Assembly: GCA_041653615.1 (NCBI GenBank)
Contig: JBAZEZ010000017.1
Location: 1-39,125, forward strand
Length of the DNA stretch: 39,125 nucleotides
Direction: 5' to 3'
Source: JAHJUB01 sp041653615 [NCBI: Candidatus Ratteibacteria bacterium]
GTDB lineage: Bacteria > Ratteibacteria > UBA8468 > MWAK01
The translations under genes and the position numbers were made by a program. Numbering within the stretch: position 1 is the first letter of the stretch; each line of letters opens with the position of its first letter. Below are positions 8,429 through 16,707 of the stretch, piece after piece. Below the pieces are notes generated by a model. That model saw only the letters and a list, made by a program, of their open reading frames with translations, was not told the origin of the DNA and did not search any database.

Positions 8429-8476
8429 TCTCCGCGAGGTATTACAAAAGAGATAATCCTTGCTGGAAGAAAAATA

Positions 8477-9067
8477 TTATTTGTTGGTGGGTGTCTGTTG
8501 ATTCTGCTTAACTTGCTGGAATTTTTGGATGATTTGATAGAGAAGTTCGGCGGTTTTTCCCGGGGTTTCGTTTACTATCCGGTAATCGTATCCGGCCAGA
8601 AGTTCAAGTTCTTTTTTTGCTTCAGCCAGGCGTTTTTTCACGTCTGAATCATTCTCGCCGGTTTCCTTCTGGCGGTTACAGATACGTTTTTCCAGTTCTT
8701 TCCGGGAAGGCGGGAGGAGGGCGATCAGAATGGTTTGTTTCGGGTATTGCGTTTTAATCTGGGCCGCGCCCTGGGTATCGAGCGCGAGCACAACCGGCTG
8801 ATTTTTTTTAAGCGATGCTTCGAGTTTCGCGCGGGGCGTACCGTAATGGAATCCATAGACCGATGCCCATTCGGCCAGTCCGTTGGATACGATTAAATTC
8901 TGGAATTCTGATTCAGTGCGGAAGTAATAGTCACGTTCGTTTTTTTCACCTCGTCTGGGTGGCCGGGTGGTACAGGTGGTAAAGCGGGGGATTTTGTATG
9001 TTTGGGCAAGAATTTTCAGGATAGTTGTTTTGCCGGTCCCGGAAGCCGCGGAGACCACAAATATCAT
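8477..9067 (-). CDS. gmk: Guanylate kinase
   Basis: Cytosolic enzyme phosphorylating GMP to GDP with ATP, in purine nucleotide synthesis. The 196 residues fit the family. The P-loop is SAASGTGKTT at residues 6-15. GMP-binding features are visible: TCTTRPPRRGEKNERDYYF and EWASVYGFHYGTP. The C-terminal lid region contains ELEKRICNRQKETG and a nucleotide-binding YDYRIVNE. The start overlaps the stop of the upstream TPR gene by 4 bp (ATGA), so the two are likely translationally coupled. The last residues are Gln/Lys-rich and short. gmk is often next to rpoZ; an omega-like gene is on the same strand but about 6.6 kb away. Confidence 0.96.
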   Translation of the reverse strand: MIFVVSAASGTGKTTILKILAQTYKIPRFTTCTTRPPRRGEKNERDYYFRTESEFQNLIVSNGLAEWASVYGFHYGTPRAKLEASLKKNQPVVLALDTQGAAQIKTQYPKQTILIALLPPSRKELEKRICNRQKETGENDSDVKKRLAEAKKELELLAGYDYRIVNETPGKTAELLYQIIQKFQQVKQNQQTPTNK

Positions 9068-9765
9068 TTTTTCTCTGGCACGATTGTAGAACCGTACGTT
9101 TTAAGGTTGTGGAGCATCCTTACCGCAGTCGGACTGAAGCTGTTACCACTGTTTATGATTTTTTTCCAGGTTTCTATTGCCCGGTCAATCTGGCCGTTCT
9201 TTTCGTAGGCGTGTGCCAGGGCATCGTCTATATAATCCGGTCTGGGGAATTTGCACGCTAATTCCAGGTATTTGACCGCTTCCGCGTAGTTTTTGACTTT
9301 ATTAAAAAACGTCCAGCCAAGTTCGAAATAGAGGTCGTATCTTTCCGGGTTGTAGGAGATACCTTCTTTCAAAAAGTCAACGCCGGCTTGAATCCAGGCT
9401 TTTTCTTGTTCGGGGTGGTCTTTTACCATTACCGAAATATTGTAAGACAGATGCCAGCCGCCCACTGCCCAGGGCGTGACAAATTTGGGCTGGAGAAAAG
9501 TGACGGAGCGAAGGATGGGGAGCATTTTGTATGATTGTCCGGAATGGAAGAGTTCTTCTACCTGGAGCCAGAGCAGGTCGGCGGCCAGACCCTTAAATCC
9601 GCCCAGGATGAGACTTCCGGTAATCTGCCCCGGCATCAGCAGCAGTCTCTGCTCAAACCCCATCTGTTTACGCTGCAGGTCAATCTTGTTTTGGAGCGGA
9701 GAAAGGAGCAGGAAAAGCAGAACGATGGCGGCAATGGATGAGTTCCGGTAAGTTATTTTGGTCAT
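9064..9765 (-). CDS. Membrane-anchored TPR-repeat protein
   Basis: 233 residues of unknown specific function. An uncleaved N-terminal hydrophobic segment (about residues 10-23, IAAIVLLFLLLSPL) suggests an inner-membrane anchor with the rest outside the cytoplasm. The middle contains LGGFKGLAADLLWLQVEELFHSGQ, a pattern found in TPR proteins next to ABC-2 exporters in several candidate phyla (recalled, not verified). TPR-like helical pairs run from about 115 to 215 (SYNPERYDLYFELGWTFFNK, DDALAHAYEKNGQIDRAIETWKKI). It sits 25 bp after the ABC permease and overlaps gmk, so it may assist the exporter as a scaffold. That role is inferred from position. Confidence 0.75.
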   Translation of the reverse strand: MTKITYRNSSIAAIVLLFLLLSPLQNKIDLQRKQMGFEQRLLLMPGQITGSLILGGFKGLAADLLWLQVEELFHSGQSYKMLPILRSVTFLQPKFVTPWAVGGWHLSYNISVMVKDHPEQEKAWIQAGVDFLKEGISYNPERYDLYFELGWTFFNKVKNYAEAVKYLELACKFPRPDYIDDALAHAYEKNGQIDRAIETWKKIINSGNSFSPTAVRMLHNLKTYGSTIVPEKK

Positions 9766-9790
9766 TTGCTTTTTTTACAACCCCTTAATC

Positions 9791-10555
9791 CTATACTTCG
9801 CGGTATCGGAAGAAATAGAGGCAGACGATAAGGGCGATTGCGGTGTAGATTATTCCGTATCCGAATGTTTTAAGAAGGTAAGTTATCGGTATTGTGCCTC
9901 CGACGACTACCTGGTCCCGGATAGCGAAGTTTTCAAAATTGGGAATGATGTTATAGAAGAACTTGATAATTACCTGCAGCACCGGATTTTTCATTTCTCC
10001 GGACAGAGAAAATCCGTAACTGGTGAGATGTCCGACCAGAAAGAGAAAGAAGACAAAGATGAGGGTGAATGCGGTAGAAGCGAAAGCGGCCACCGCCAGG
10101 GTTATGGCGATGATAACCAGCATTTCAGCCCAGATGAGGAAAAGGGCTGAAAAGAGGCTGATTTCAAAAGAGTGTTGTTTAAAAAGGATGAGCCCGATAA
10201 AGACGACTGACATGATGACCACGCCCAGGGTTGTGACCAGCGCCATACCCAGAAATTTTCCCAGGATAAAGTCGGACCGTTTCAGGGGCTTGGAAAGAAG
10301 GGTGGAGATGGTGTTGGTTTCAAATTCGCTGCGCAAAGCGGTCATTGAGGCAAGGATGGCCATCAAAGCACTGAAAAATTCGATGCCGGACAAGGAAACA
10401 TCTTTAATCATTTTTAACTGTTCAACCGGAGTCAGGAAGGAAAAAAGCTGGCTGCTGCCCAGGAGCAAAAGCGCGAAGACCAGTATTATCTGATAGCTGC
10501 GCATCCGCAGCGCTTCCTGAAATGTATTTTTCGCGATTACGATTGCTTTGACCAT
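9791..10555 (-). CDS. ABC-2 type transporter permease
   Basis: 254-residue integral membrane protein with about six hydrophobic segments: near 22-42, 60-75, 105-130, 140-165, 168-185 and 225-250. N-terminal MVKAIVIAKNTFQEALRMRSYQIILVFALLLLG is characteristic of ABC-2 permeases of the NosY/GldF type. The conserved ETNTISTLLSKPLKRSDFILGKFLG coupling segment follows the second helix. It pairs with the ATPase gene, which it overlaps by 19 bp. The substrate is unknown. Confidence 0.88.
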   Translation of the reverse strand: MVKAIVIAKNTFQEALRMRSYQIILVFALLLLGSSQLFSFLTPVEQLKMIKDVSLSGIEFFSALMAILASMTALRSEFETNTISTLLSKPLKRSDFILGKFLGMALVTTLGVVIMSVVFIGLILFKQHSFEISLFSALFLIWAEMLVIIAITLAVAAFASTAFTLIFVFFLFLVGHLTSYGFSLSGEMKNPVLQVIIKFFYNIIPNFENFAIRDQVVVGGTIPITYLLKTFGYGIIYTAIALIVCLYFFRYREV

Positions 10556-11298
10556 TCGATCACCTTAATGAATAAGTCCTCAATGTCTCCCGCTTTCCAC
10601 TGAGTCATTAGTTCGGAGGTGGTTCCCAGGGCTAAGAGTTTTCCCTGGTGCAGAATTCCGACGCGATTGCTCACTTTTTCTATTTCCGAGAGATAGTGGC
10701 TGGAAAGAAGGATTGTTTTGCCGGCCGCCTGTAAATTCAGAAGCAGGTTTCTGGTTTCCCGGCTGCCGATTGGGTCAAGGCCGGTGGTTGGTTCGTCCAG
10801 AATCAGGAACTTCGGGTTGTTGAGCAGGGCAACCGCGAGTCCGATTCGTTCCAGCATGCCTTTAGAGAAGTGTTTCAGGGGGAGGTGTTGTTTGTCGTAT
10901 AAGCCAACAAGCTTGAGCAGTTCTTCCTTCTTTTCTTCGAGATTTTCTTTTTTTATTCCGAATATCCGGCCGTAAAAAGTCAGGATTTCCGGTCCGGTAA
11001 GATAGCGGTAATAATAGGGGTTTTCCGGAAGATAGCCGATGTCGTTTTTAACCTCAACGTCCTGGTGGTCCCGGCCCAGGATTTCAATTTGTCCGCTGGT
11101 GGGAAAAAGCAGGCCGAGAATCAATTTAAGGGCGGTTGTCTTCCCGCTGCCGTTGGGGCCTAACAAGCCAAATATTTCACCTTCCTTAATTTCCAGGGAA
11201 AGGTTATCCAGGGCCGTTACGTTTTTGTTTCGGCCCAGATGAAATATTTTGGTCAGCCCTTCAATACGCAGTGCCGCGGGTTTTTCGTTTGTTTCCAT
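10537..11298 (-). CDS. ABC transporter ATP-binding protein (ABC-2 exporter)
   Basis: Cytoplasmic ATPase driving the adjacent permease. The 253 residues carry Walker A GPNGSGKTT (about 47-55), a Q-loop region YLPENPYYYRYLTGPE, signature HFSKGMLERIGLA, Walker B FLILDEPTTGLDP and a switch histidine in LLSSHYLSE. The signature SKGM in place of SGGQ is normal for this exporter subgroup (CcmA/NatA-like). It is the first gene of a four-gene operon (ATPase, permease, TPR protein, gmk) behind its own promoter at 11316-11344. Confidence 0.92.
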   Translation of the reverse strand: METNEKPAALRIEGLTKIFHLGRNKNVTALDNLSLEIKEGEIFGLLGPNGSGKTTALKLILGLLFPTSGQIEILGRDHQDVEVKNDIGYLPENPYYYRYLTGPEILTFYGRIFGIKKENLEEKKEELLKLVGLYDKQHLPLKHFSKGMLERIGLAVALLNNPKFLILDEPTTGLDPIGSRETRNLLLNLQAAGKTILLSSHYLSEIEKVSNRVGILHQGKLLALGTTSELMTQWKAGDIEDLFIKVIEWSKQS

Positions 11299-11315
11299 AA
11301 TTTTATTAAAGATAA

Positions 11316-11344
11316 ATTTTATCAGAAATGTTTTCTTAAGTCAA
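11316..11344 (-). promoter_or_regulatory. Sigma70-type promoter of the ABC exporter operon
   Basis: On the minus strand, -35 ttgact (11339-11344) and -10 taaaat (11316-11321) are separated by 17 bp. The predicted start leaves a leader of about 10 bases before the ATG at 11298. No Shine-Dalgarno sequence is visible. Confidence 0.65.
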
Positions 11345-11349
11345 ATTAT

Positions 11350-11447
11350 ATTTTACCGCAGAGCACGCGAAGTACGCAGAGAACTGCTTTTAAAGATTAT
11401 TTTTAAAGTTTTGTCTTTTTGCTTCATACTTTTCTGTGGTCTTGGCG
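11350..11447 (-). repeat. Dispersed palindromic repeat, family B, copy 2
   Basis: Inverted copy of the repeat at 4529-4639; 11350-11436 matches 4553-4639 over 87 bp with one visible difference. It lies between the purD end and the ABC operon promoter, ending about 5 bp upstream of the -35 box. Confidence 0.85.
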
Positions 11448-11468
11448 GATCCCGCGGTTCATATTCTA

Positions 11469-12773
11469 TTATTTTTTAAAATTTTTTGGCAAGCCATCGA
11501 TTTGACGCAGTGCTTTTTGCCCGATATCCCTCCGGAAATAGGCTCCCGCGAAATTAATTTTTCCGATGCCAAGATAGGCGTTTGCGATTGCCTGAGTCAT
11601 ATTTTTGCCGAATCCGGTGACGTTAAGAACCCGGCCGCCGTTGGTCAGCGCTTTCCCGTCTTCTTTTTTTGTTCCGGCGTGAAAGACAAGCACGTTTTTG
11701 AGTTTAGACGCTGTTTTCAGCCCATTTATTTCCCGGCCCTTGCGGTAAGACGCCGGGTAACCGGCGGAAGCCAGGACTACGCAGCAGGAGCAGCCTTTCC
11801 GAAAAGCAGGTTTAGATTGTAAGAGATTTCCCCGGGCCGTTGTCAGCAGCAATCGGAAAAGGTCGTCTTTCAGAAGCGGGATAAGGACTTGGGTTTCCGG
11901 GTCTCCGAATCGGGCGTTGAATTCCAAAACCTGCGGTCCCGCTTCAGTCAGGATGATTCCGGCGTATAAGATGCCTTGATAAGTGATGCCTTCTTCGGCT
12001 AATCCGGAGATTGTTTTCGCGATTACATCCCGGATAACCTGCCGTTTAACCGAAGGCAACAGGAAAGGATTAGGGGCCACCGCGCCCATACCGCCGGTAT
12101 TCGGTCCGGTATCATTTTCGCCTATTTTCTTATGGTCCTGCGCCGAGGGAAAACAATGATAATTTTTGCCGTCGGTAATCGCCAGAAGCGAAACTTCCTC
12201 GCCGTTCAATTTTTTTTCAATAATCGCTTTTTTACCGGCGGACTTAAAGATTTTACGCGAAAATATTTGTTTTAGCGCTTCTTCTTTCTCCGATTGGGTG
12301 TCGCAGATAAAAACACCTTTTCCGGCGGCCAGTCCGTCGACCTTGATTACCGCCGGTTTTTCGCCCCATTTTTTCAGGACAGATTTACCCTCGGAAAGCG
12401 AGGCGGCTATTTGGAATTCCGCGGTTGGTATTCGGTGGCGGACCATGAATTCTTTGGCAAAAATCTTGGATGTTTCCAATTGAGCCGCCGCCTGGTTTGG
12501 CCCGAAGATGGAGAGACCGGCTTTTTGGAAGAGATTTACGACACCTTCAGCCAGGGGAGTTTCCGGTCCCACAACCGTTAAGTCAATCCGTTCTTTTTGC
12601 GCGAAAGAGAGGAGTGAATTTATTTCTTCGGCCGGAATGGGAATATTTTCGGCAATTTCAGCAGTTCCGGCATTTCCCGGCGCGACGTAGAGACGGCGTA
12701 TTTCCGGGGACTGTGCGATTTTCCAGGCCAGAGCGTGTTCTCGTCCGCCGGAACCGATAATCAGGCATTTCAT
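11469..12773 (-). CDS. purD: Phosphoribosylamine--glycine ligase (GARS)
   Basis: Second step of de novo purine synthesis: ATP-dependent ligation of glycine to phosphoribosylamine. The 434 residues are standard. The N-terminal domain begins MKCLIIGSGGREHALAWKIAQ. The ATP-grasp domain contains KVDGLAAGKGV, the central GPNTGGMGAVAPNP and metal-binding LEFNARFGDPETQ. The C-terminal domain carries ASAGYPASYRKG and VFHAGTK. It lies 31 bp downstream of the CPBP protease gene and is probably read from the same minus-strand operon; no convincing promoter of its own was found. Confidence 0.97.
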   Translation of the reverse strand: MKCLIIGSGGREHALAWKIAQSPEIRRLYVAPGNAGTAEIAENIPIPAEEINSLLSFAQKERIDLTVVGPETPLAEGVVNLFQKAGLSIFGPNQAAAQLETSKIFAKEFMVRHRIPTAEFQIAASLSEGKSVLKKWGEKPAVIKVDGLAAGKGVFICDTQSEKEEALKQIFSRKIFKSAGKKAIIEKKLNGEEVSLLAITDGKNYHCFPSAQDHKKIGENDTGPNTGGMGAVAPNPFLLPSVKRQVIRDVIAKTISGLAEEGITYQGILYAGIILTEAGPQVLEFNARFGDPETQVLIPLLKDDLFRLLLTTARGNLLQSKPAFRKGCSCCVVLASAGYPASYRKGREINGLKTASKLKNVLVFHAGTKKEDGKALTNGGRVLNVTGFGKNMTQAIANAYLGIGKINFAGAYFRRDIGQKALRQIDGLPKNFKK

Positions 12774-12804
12774 GTTAATTTAAGTTCAAAATAGTGTACC
12801 GGTA

Positions 12805-13677
12805 TCATATGGCTCTCCGGATGAAAACAACAAATAAAGTGGCCACGGTATTATTGGTCATGTGCAGGACAATTGAGGGCCAGAGGGAACCGGTTTTTTC
12901 GTAAAGATAAGCCAGGACCATCGCCAGAAAAAAGATGGGCAGAAACGCCGCCAGCGAATGGTGCAGCGCCGCAAAAATCAGGCTGGAATAGACCATGGAA
13001 CGCCGGGGACCGAAACTGTTGCGCAGCGTTCCAAAAAGGAAACCCCGAAAAATTATTTCTTCCAGCAGCGGCCCGATCAGCCCGACGATGATTAGAAATA
13101 ACAGCGAAACGGGCAGTGAGGTTAATCCGGTCAGCAGACTATAAATTTCCTGTTCCGGTAAAACGGTTTTTCGGAAAAGGCCGAGTAATGCTCCGGCCAG
13201 TATCAGCACCGGTATAATGGAGAGGTATGCCCAGAGGCCGTCGCGTAAATATTCCCGGCGCCAGGTGTTCAGGCCTAATTGCCAAATTCCGACGTAGCGT
13301 CTCCAGAGAAGGTAGGAGATGGCAAAAACCAGGCTTGTTTCTAAGATGAGGGTTTGAAAGAGCGTATTTAAGGCTTGAACATTGAAAGACGGCTGGACGT
13401 ATGTTTTCGGAAGCGCCCGGTTGAAACCAAATAACAAAAGACTGGCACAAACAAAGGCGAAGCCTACCGGAAGAATCAGGTTAAGGTTCCAGGCGACCGG
13501 CACCGCGCCGATCGGAAAAGATTTAGTTTCGTGCCGCAGAAAACGGCGCAGGTTGACAACCAACGCGTAAATGGCGCCGGCCAGCAGGAAAACGGAAATT
13601 AACTTTATTAAATAAACCCAAAGATTTCCCTGGGTTAACGCTTTCTGTAATTCGGTTTGAAGGTAGTTTTGTTCCAT
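12805..13677 (-). CDS. CPBP-family intramembrane metalloprotease
   Basis: 290-residue polytopic membrane protein with about seven or eight hydrophobic segments. The CPBP (CAAX protease/bacteriocin-processing, Abi) signature is complete: GPLLEEIIFRG (Glu206, Glu207, Arg211), the FAALHH motif (His239/240) and a C-terminal LHMTNN (His272), forming the presumed zinc site. Members process prenylated proteins or peptides or act in bacteriocin self-immunity; the substrate here is unknown. It lies 38 bp after pilT and 31 bp before purD. Confidence 0.92.
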   Translation of the reverse strand: MEQNYLQTELQKALTQGNLWVYLIKLISVFLLAGAIYALVVNLRRFLRHETKSFPIGAVPVAWNLNLILPVGFAFVCASLLLFGFNRALPKTYVQPSFNVQALNTLFQTLILETSLVFAISYLLWRRYVGIWQLGLNTWRREYLRDGLWAYLSIIPVLILAGALLGLFRKTVLPEQEIYSLLTGLTSLPVSLLFLIIVGLIGPLLEEIIFRGFLFGTLRNSFGPRRSMVYSSLIFAALHHSLAAFLPIFFLAMVLAYLYEKTGSLWPSIVLHMTNNTVATLFVVFIRRAI

Positions 13678-13715
13678 CGCAGCGGGTTGTTCCGGTAAGG
13701 TGGCGCCTTGTTATA

Positions 13716-14810
13716 TTACATTCCGACGATTTGGGTTTCTTCGTCCAGAAATATGCCCTTAAGATTCATCTGGAGCGCGTCGGGGTTGGGGCTGACGGCC
13801 AATGCCGTTTCCCGGGTAACCTTTTTTTCTTTAATTAATTCGATAAGCGCGTCATTGAATGTTTGCATACCGAGGTCTTTTTGCGCCCGCATTCCAGCTG
13901 GAATTTTGAGGATTTGGTCGTCCTGAATTAACTTGGTAATGGTTGGGGTGGAAATCATGACTTCCACTGCCGGCAGCAGGCCGTTTTGGTCTGCTCGGGG
14001 CAGAAGCTTTTGACAGACGGTGGCTTTAACGTGGTAGGCCAGTTGTTTTCTGACCTGTTCGTGTAATTGGCTTGGGAAAAAATCCAGGATGCGGGTGAAG
14101 ATGCTGATGGTGTCCATCGCGTGAACCGTGGAAAGGACAAGGTGACCGGTTTCTGAAGCGGAGAGCGCCGCTTCAAATGTTTCCGGGTCTCTCATTTCTC
14201 CGATGACGATGATATCCGGGTCCTCGCGCATTACGTATTTCAGGGCGTTGTGGAAAGATGAGGTGTCGATGCCGACCTCGCGCTGGTTAATGATAGATTT
14301 TTTGTCCGTATAAATGTATTCTACCGGGTCTTCTACGGTCATGATGTGAACCTGCTGGTTCTGGTTGATGTATTCCACGATGGACGCAATTGTGGTCGAT
14401 TTTCCGGAACTGGTCGGTCCGGCAACCAGTATCAGGCCGCTGTCAAACCGGCTGATTTCAGCCAGGACCGGCGGTAAGCCTAAATCTTTAAACTCCGGTA
14501 TTTTGGTTCGGACCAAGCGCATCGCGATGCCGATTTCCCCGCGCTGAAAATAAACATTAATACGGAAGCGACCCAGGTTCGGAAATGTGTGTCCGAAATC
14601 CAGTTCTTTATCGCTTGCTAACCTGTTTTGTTGTTCCGGAAGCGATATTTCGTCCAGAAAAATTTTCAGGTCCCGCGGCGTAATCGACGGTAGTTCGGTG
14701 AAAACCAGGGCGTTATTGATTCTTAAAACAGGTGGCTGGCCAACTTTCAGGTGCAGGTCGGTAGCGTTTTTTTCCACGCACAACCGTACAATTTCAGTCA
14801 AGTTTGCCAT
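13716..14810 (-). CDS. pilT: Type IV pilus twitching-motility ATPase (PilT/PilU family)
   Basis: Hexameric cytoplasmic ATPase powering pilus retraction. The 364 residues contain an N-terminal PAS-like domain (ATDLHLKVGQPPVLRINN), Walker A GPTSSGKSTT (131-140), an Asp box EDPVEYIY, Walker B PDIIVIGEMRDPET and a His box LVLSTVHAMDT. The AIRNLIRE-like C-terminal motif of PilT is not obvious, and the tail differs (MQTFNDALIELIKEKKVTRETALAVSPNP), which is closer to PilU or PilT2. The prepilin-like protein at 17150 is the only other pilus-like gene here. It starts after a weak gagg site, 9 bp after the SPOR gene. Confidence 0.93.
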   Translation of the reverse strand: MANLTEIVRLCVEKNATDLHLKVGQPPVLRINNALVFTELPSITPRDLKIFLDEISLPEQQNRLASDKELDFGHTFPNLGRFRINVYFQRGEIGIAMRLVRTKIPEFKDLGLPPVLAEISRFDSGLILVAGPTSSGKSTTIASIVEYINQNQQVHIMTVEDPVEYIYTDKKSIINQREVGIDTSSFHNALKYVMREDPDIIVIGEMRDPETFEAALSASETGHLVLSTVHAMDTISIFTRILDFFPSQLHEQVRKQLAYHVKATVCQKLLPRADQNGLLPAVEVMISTPTITKLIQDDQILKIPAGMRAQKDLGMQTFNDALIELIKEKKVTRETALAVSPNPDALQMNLKGIFLDEETQIVGM

Positions 14811-14819
14811 ATTTAATCC

Positions 14820-15563
14820 TCATTTAGTAATAAAATAGTCTTCTGACTCGCCGTTCTTCTTTAAAATCTGACCGGCGTTTTCCGCCTTCTTTTTATCTTT
14901 AAAATTTCCGACCCGAACCCGGTAACTGACGGAACCGTCAAATATTCGGGTGATGTATGCTTCGTAACCTTTAGAACTTAAGTCCTCGGCTACTTTTTCC
15001 GCCCGGTTTAAATCGACGAAAGAACCGATTTGAATGGTATAGGGACCTAGTTCCCGGTTCAGGAGCTGGGTTGCTTTTTCGGCTTCGACACTGAACGGAT
15101 AATTCCGTCGTAAGCGGTTCAGGATAGCCAGGTTTTCTTGGGCCTTATTTTTTTTCCGGGACAACACTTCGGCCAGGCCGAATAAAGCGGCCGGCTGATA
15201 CTGGCTGTTTGGGAATTCCTTGGAAAACTGACGGAAAATCTTTTCGCTTTCGGTGAGAACGCCGTTTTTGCTTTTCAGGTCTGCCAGCGCCAGCAGGCCG
15301 CGTTCTTTTTCCGGACCGGAAAGAAGGGTTTGCCAGACAATTTCCGCTTTTTGCGGTTCTCCTGTTTCCCGATAGCAGAGTCCAAGGAGATATTTTTCAG
15401 TCGGATTCAGGATTTTGTCCGCGCCGTAATTTTGAATCGCTTCCCGGTAGGACCCTTTCAAGACCAGTTCTTCAATGCCTTCGGCGCACCAGGAAACAGA
15501 TTTTAACAGCAGGATAAAGAGGGTTGCTGCAATCAGGAATTTTTGCGGGGTCAGTTTCATCAA
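14820..15563 (-). CDS. TPR/SPOR-domain envelope protein
   Basis: 247 residues: signal peptide (about 1-27, cleavage near SWCA-E), TPR-like helical repeats from about 30 to 165 (YLLGLCYRETGEPQKAEIVWQTL, FGLAEVLSRKKNKAQENLAIL), and a C-terminal SPOR domain (about 173-247: YTIQIGSFVDLNRAEKVAEDL, VSYRVRVGNFKDKKKAENAG). SPOR domains bind denuded peptidoglycan strands, often at the division site, so a periplasmic cell-wall role is likely. It is first in the run SPOR, pilT, CPBP, purD. Confidence 0.88.
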   Translation of the reverse strand: MMKLTPQKFLIAATLFILLLKSVSWCAEGIEELVLKGSYREAIQNYGADKILNPTEKYLLGLCYRETGEPQKAEIVWQTLLSGPEKERGLLALADLKSKNGVLTESEKIFRQFSKEFPNSQYQPAALFGLAEVLSRKKNKAQENLAILNRLRRNYPFSVEAEKATQLLNRELGPYTIQIGSFVDLNRAEKVAEDLSSKGYEAYITRIFDGSVSYRVRVGNFKDKKKAENAGQILKKNGESEDYFITK

Positions 15564-15600
15564 AGGCTACAATAGTAGGGATGTTCTGCCTTTGCCGAAT

Positions 15601-15640
15601 TTCCTGCTGAAACTTTAGCGCAGGCAGGTTTCAGCGGGAA
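15601..15640. repeat. Intergenic hairpin with a gctgaaac stem
   Basis: ttcctgctgaaact at the left pairs with aggtttcagcgggaa at the right with a short loop. It lies between two minus-strand genes. It lacks a T-tract, so a terminator role is uncertain; it may be another dispersed hairpin. Confidence 0.5.
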
Positions 15641-15656
15641 GGCGGTATCCCGTCAC

Positions 15657-15851
15657 CTATTTATCAAGAATGGGAGGTTCGGGTTTTTCCAGCACTTCCC
15701 GGAATGCTTCGGTGACCGGGTCGGTTTTTCGAAAATTAAGCCTGTTCCGGTCTGTCTGGTGAGCCCGTTCCGATAATTCTACTAACAACCGGTAGATATT
15801 GGTTTCCCGGGGAATCTTATCCAAAACCTTAAGCGCGTCATATTCTCTCAT
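15657..15851 (-). CDS. Small protein, possible divergent RNA polymerase omega subunit
   Basis: 64 residues, acidic and helical, with no signal peptide or membrane segment. The layout ALKVLDKIPRETNIYRLLVELSERAHQ followed by KTDPVTEAFREVLEKP resembles RpoZ, where a 'NRYELVLLAAKRARQ' helix is followed by 'KPVTIALEEI'. Omega is a small core RNA polymerase subunit of about 65-90 residues. The similarity is weak and the usual gmk neighbour is absent, so it stays a candidate. Unlike many genes here it has a clear Shine-Dalgarno site (aggag) and a promoter giving a leader of about 28 bases. Confidence 0.45.
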   Translation of the reverse strand: MREYDALKVLDKIPRETNIYRLLVELSERAHQTDRNRLNFRKTDPVTEAFREVLEKPEPPILDK

Positions 15852-15886
15852 TTTAACAACTCCTGTCGTATGGACTTAATTGCTTA

Positions 15887-15915
15887 ATTATAATCTTTAT
15901 CGTTTTAAAAAGCAA
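15887..15915 (-). promoter_or_regulatory. Promoter of the omega-like gene
   Basis: On the minus strand, -35 ttgctt (15910-15915) and a perfect -10 tataat (15887-15892) are 17 bp apart. The leader of about 28 bases includes aggag 9 bp before the ATG. Confidence 0.55.
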
Positions 15916-15942
15916 ACCACGAAGATAAAATTTTGCGCTACG

Positions 15943-16656
15943 CTACGGGGTAAACCGGCCGCTGCTGATATCTTGTTTTGCCTGCTGGTAGGTGAAGATA
16001 GTTCCGATGTCAAGCCAGTACCCGGCGTGCCGGTAAGCAAACAGCGGTTCTTTATTTTTAATCAGCAACGGGAAAAAATCTCGTTCCAAGGAATAGTCTT
16101 TTCCTTTTGGAATTTGGGTGATTATTTCCGGTTCAAAGAGATAGATGCCGGCGTTAATCCAGGCTTTTTTAATTAAACCCTTCGGTTTTTCGCGGAATTC
16201 CTGTATCCGGCTGTTACCGGAAGTAATCAGGAGCCCGTAACGCTGCGGGTCAGGAACACAGACCGTCGCGATGGTGACGGTTGCCCGGTTTCGGCGGTGG
16301 AAGTCGGCCATGGCGGAAAGATTCAGGTCGGTGAGTACGTCGCCGTTAAAGATAAAGGTTGTTTCCGTCAGAAGGGGTGAAGCCAGAGCAACCGCGCCGC
16401 CGGTGCCCAGCGCTTTATCTTCAATGACAACGTCCACTTTCATTTCCGGCGGTTTCAGGCACGCCAATGCGTCCCGGAATTTTTGGCTGCGATAACCCAA
16501 GCCCAGCGTTACTTCTTTGACGTTATGGTTTTCCAGCAGTTTCAACTGGTACCAGAGGAACGGTTTTCCGGCCAGGGGCAGGAGCGGTTTTGGAATCAGG
16601 TTAGTTAGGGGGCGCATCCTGGTTCCCAGACCTCCCAGCAGAATATAAGCCTTCAT
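15943..16656 (-). CDS. Sugar-1-phosphate nucleotidyltransferase
   Basis: Makes a nucleotide-activated sugar from NTP and a sugar-1-phosphate, for glycan synthesis. The 237 residues form one Rossmann-like nucleotidyltransferase domain: GGLGTRMRPLTNLIPKPLLP (NTP-binding loop and Lys), EDKALGTGGAVALA, FNGDVLTDL (metal-binding Asp), FREKPKG and YWLDIGT. It lacks the C-terminal left-handed beta-helix of GlmU. It resembles glucose-1-phosphate thymidylyl-, mannose-1-phosphate guanylyl- and heptose-1-phosphate-type enzymes; the substrate cannot be fixed. A promoter directly upstream implies a leader of only 1-2 bases. Confidence 0.9.
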   Translation of the reverse strand: MKAYILLGGLGTRMRPLTNLIPKPLLPLAGKPFLWYQLKLLENHNVKEVTLGLGYRSQKFRDALACLKPPEMKVDVVIEDKALGTGGAVALASPLLTETTFIFNGDVLTDLNLSAMADFHRRNRATVTIATVCVPDPQRYGLLITSGNSRIQEFREKPKGLIKKAWINAGIYLFEPEIITQIPKGKDYSLERDFFPLLIKNKEPLFAYRHAGYWLDIGTIFTYQQAKQDISSGRFTP

Positions 16657-16664
16657 AGCTTAAT

Positions 16665-16693
16665 ATTTTAGCGTAAATCGCTCTTCGAAACAA
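16665..16693 (-). promoter_or_regulatory. Promoter of the nucleotidyltransferase gene (near-leaderless)
   Basis: On the minus strand, -35 ttgttt (16688-16693), a 17-bp spacer and -10 taaaat (16665-16670), with the ATG only 8 bp beyond. It diverges from the riboswitch promoter at 16708. Confidence 0.6.
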
Positions 16694-16707
16694 CAACGTG
16701 ATGTTTT

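Noticed and set aside
8142-8476. tRNA or small RNA gene in the 335-bp gap
   Set aside because: No cloverleaf or T-loop consensus was found; the hairpins belong to repeat families present elsewhere in the window.
8264-8647. Open frame of 127 codons on the + strand across the xerC-gmk gap
   Set aside because: It is made of repeat modules G, N and C followed by the antisense of gmk; no family features or ribosome-binding site.
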